Below, one piece after another: positions 21,840 through 22,425 of a stretch of DNA of 22,425 nucleotides. The notes beneath the pieces were generated by a model, which searched no databases, had not been told where the DNA came from, and saw nothing but the letters and a program-made list of their open reading frames with translations. Numbering within the stretch: the first letter of the stretch is position 1; the number at the start of each line of letters is the position of its first letter. The stretch is from Bacillota bacterium (GTDB taxonomy: Bacteria > Bacillota > Clostridia > Christensenellales > UBA1242). Made by a program: the position numbers and the translations under genes. The stretch covers positions 1 to 22,425 of the forward strand of contig WQZR01000008.1 in the NCBI GenBank assembly GCA_009780625.1, written 5' to 3'.

Positions 21840-22425
21840 TTATTTCTTTGTTGAAGCAAGCATCAGCTTAATTCTGTTGATTTGGTTAACTTCGCTTGCG
21901 CCTGGGTCGTAGTCGATTGGAACGATGTTCGACTTAGGATATAAGCGCTTAAGTTCCTTAATCACACCCTTTCCAACAACGTGGTTTGGAAGACAAGCAA
22001 ACGGTTGTGTGCAAACAATTTCATTCACACCTTGCTCAATCAGCTCCATCATCTCACCCGTCAGAAGCCAGCCTTCCCCTGTTGCGTTTCCTGGAGAAAC
22101 AACTCTTGAGGCAAGTTCTCTGACGTGTTTGATGTCTGTGATGTTTCCAAACTTCGAGCCCTTGATTGCTTTTTGCATTGGCTTTCTATAGAAGTTTACA
22201 ACGGCTGTCAGAATTTTTCCTTTGATATATTCAAAATAACTGCCGCCAAGAAGAGTTCGTTTTGTTACTTGAACATCAAAACCATATAGGAAGAAATCAA
22301 GCATGTCTGGGCAAACCGCTTCGCAGCCTTCTTTTTCAATAAGGTCCACAAGGAAGTTGTTTCCATATGGGCTATATTTAACCATAATTTCACCAACAAT
22401 TCCAACACGTGTTTTGTTCATTTCA
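21840..22425 (-). CDS. 2-hydroxyacyl-CoA dehydratase activase-type protein, C-terminal part
   Basis: The open frame continues past the window edge (a Glu codon precedes the Met at 22421), so only the last 195 or so residues are seen. They match the C-terminal DUF2229-type segment of the large activase/dehydratase proteins of anaerobes: RVGIVGEIMVKYSPYGNN, then CTQPFACLPNHVVGKGVIKE and a final IDYDPGASEVNQINRIKLM. These proteins combine an ASKHA ATPase activator with iron-sulfur dehydratase-like segments (about 1400 residues in full) and act in radical dehydration of 2-hydroxyacyl-CoA or in uncharacterised related reactions. Whether the N-terminal domains are present cannot be seen. A hairpin terminator follows. 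Confidence 0.85.
   Translation of the reverse strand, partial: EMNKTRVGIVGEIMVKYSPYGNNFLVDLIEKEGCEAVCPDMLDFFLYGFDVQVTKRTLLGGSYFEYIKGKILTAVVNFYRKPMQKAIKGSKFGNITDIKHVRELASRVVSPGNATGEGWLLTGEMMELIEQGVNEIVCTQPFACLPNHVVGKGVIKELKRLYPKSNIVPIDYDPGASEVNQINRIKLMLASTKK

Noticed and set aside
21752..21859. Hydrophobic N-terminus of the GNAT-like frame suggesting a membrane anchor
   Set aside because: It is produced by translating the upstream terminator, the spacer and the extended -10; the real start is most likely 21751.
1..22425. Alternative genetic code (TGA as Trp)
   Set aside because: TGA is used as a stop (gene ending at 1458) and Trp is encoded by TGG throughout.
1..22425. CRISPR array, restriction, toxin-antitoxin or phage module
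   Set aside because: No regularly spaced repeats, integrase, methylase, nuclease pair or structural phage genes are visible on either strand.

Overview
The window looks like chromosomal DNA of a low-GC, strictly anaerobic member of the Bacillota (Clostridia-like, probably uncultured gut-type). Evidence: AT-rich coding sequence with the standard code (TGA used as stop, Trp as TGG), a DegV fatty-acid-binding protein, a YugP-type membrane metallopeptidase, RecD2, MnmE with a C-terminal CxGK, and at the right edge the C-terminal part of a large 2-hydroxyacyl-CoA dehydratase activase-type protein, a family typical of anaerobes. The exact lineage cannot be read from the sequence. Most genes lie on the minus strand. 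There is no phage, IS element, CRISPR array or plasmid module, and no gene-free stretch longer than about 105 bases.

Layout. 1-163: start of a lipoprotein gene with an apparent frameshift. 204-1373: divergent MreB/actin-like protein with an extra linker. 1458-2938: a tight minus-strand operon of a half-length TSUP membrane protein followed by four small proteins I do not recognise, ended by a terminator. 2984-3583: RBBP9/YdeN-type hydrolase (+). 3597-7007: MetRS, an unknown single-pass membrane protein and DegV (all -). 7100-11881: orphan solute-binding protein, ribosomal protein L9, RecD2 and a PHP phosphoesterase carrying a zinc-ribbon insertion (all -). 11983-13326: mnmE (+). 13359-14102: YugP-type peptidase (-). 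14214-14405: small helical protein (+), whose 3' end overlaps that of radC (-), itself downstream of a large RND transporter (15213-18407, -). 18502-19319: a zinc-dependent phospholipase C-like protein, then tRNA-Met and tRNA-Glu (+). 19356-20396: membrane-anchored HEIIH protein (-). 20484-20951: cupin-fold protein (+). 20972-21751: GNAT-like protein (-). 21840-22425: partial dehydratase activase-type protein (-). Convergent pairs are separated by short symmetrical hairpins able to terminate in both directions.

The most unusual signal is in gene starts. Many first-in-operon genes have no Shine-Dalgarno sequence. Instead an extended -10 element (TGnTAnAAT) sits 5-7 nt before the start codon, so transcription should begin at or next to the A of the ATG (leaderless mRNA). 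The actin-like gene, metG, recD2, the HEIIH protein and the GNAT-like gene show this best; the hydrolase and the PHP gene are close variants. It moves several starts inward from the longest-ORF starts; for recD2 the longer ORF would place a perfect TGCTATAAT inside the coding sequence. Genes within operons, and a few others, keep ordinary GGAGG-type sites. A second signal is a dispersed hairpin repeat (GGGTCG..CGACCCCTACA), present three times in one orientation, always just after a minus-strand gene and apparently serving as a terminator in two cases.

All function calls rest on motifs and remembered family patterns; no database search was run.
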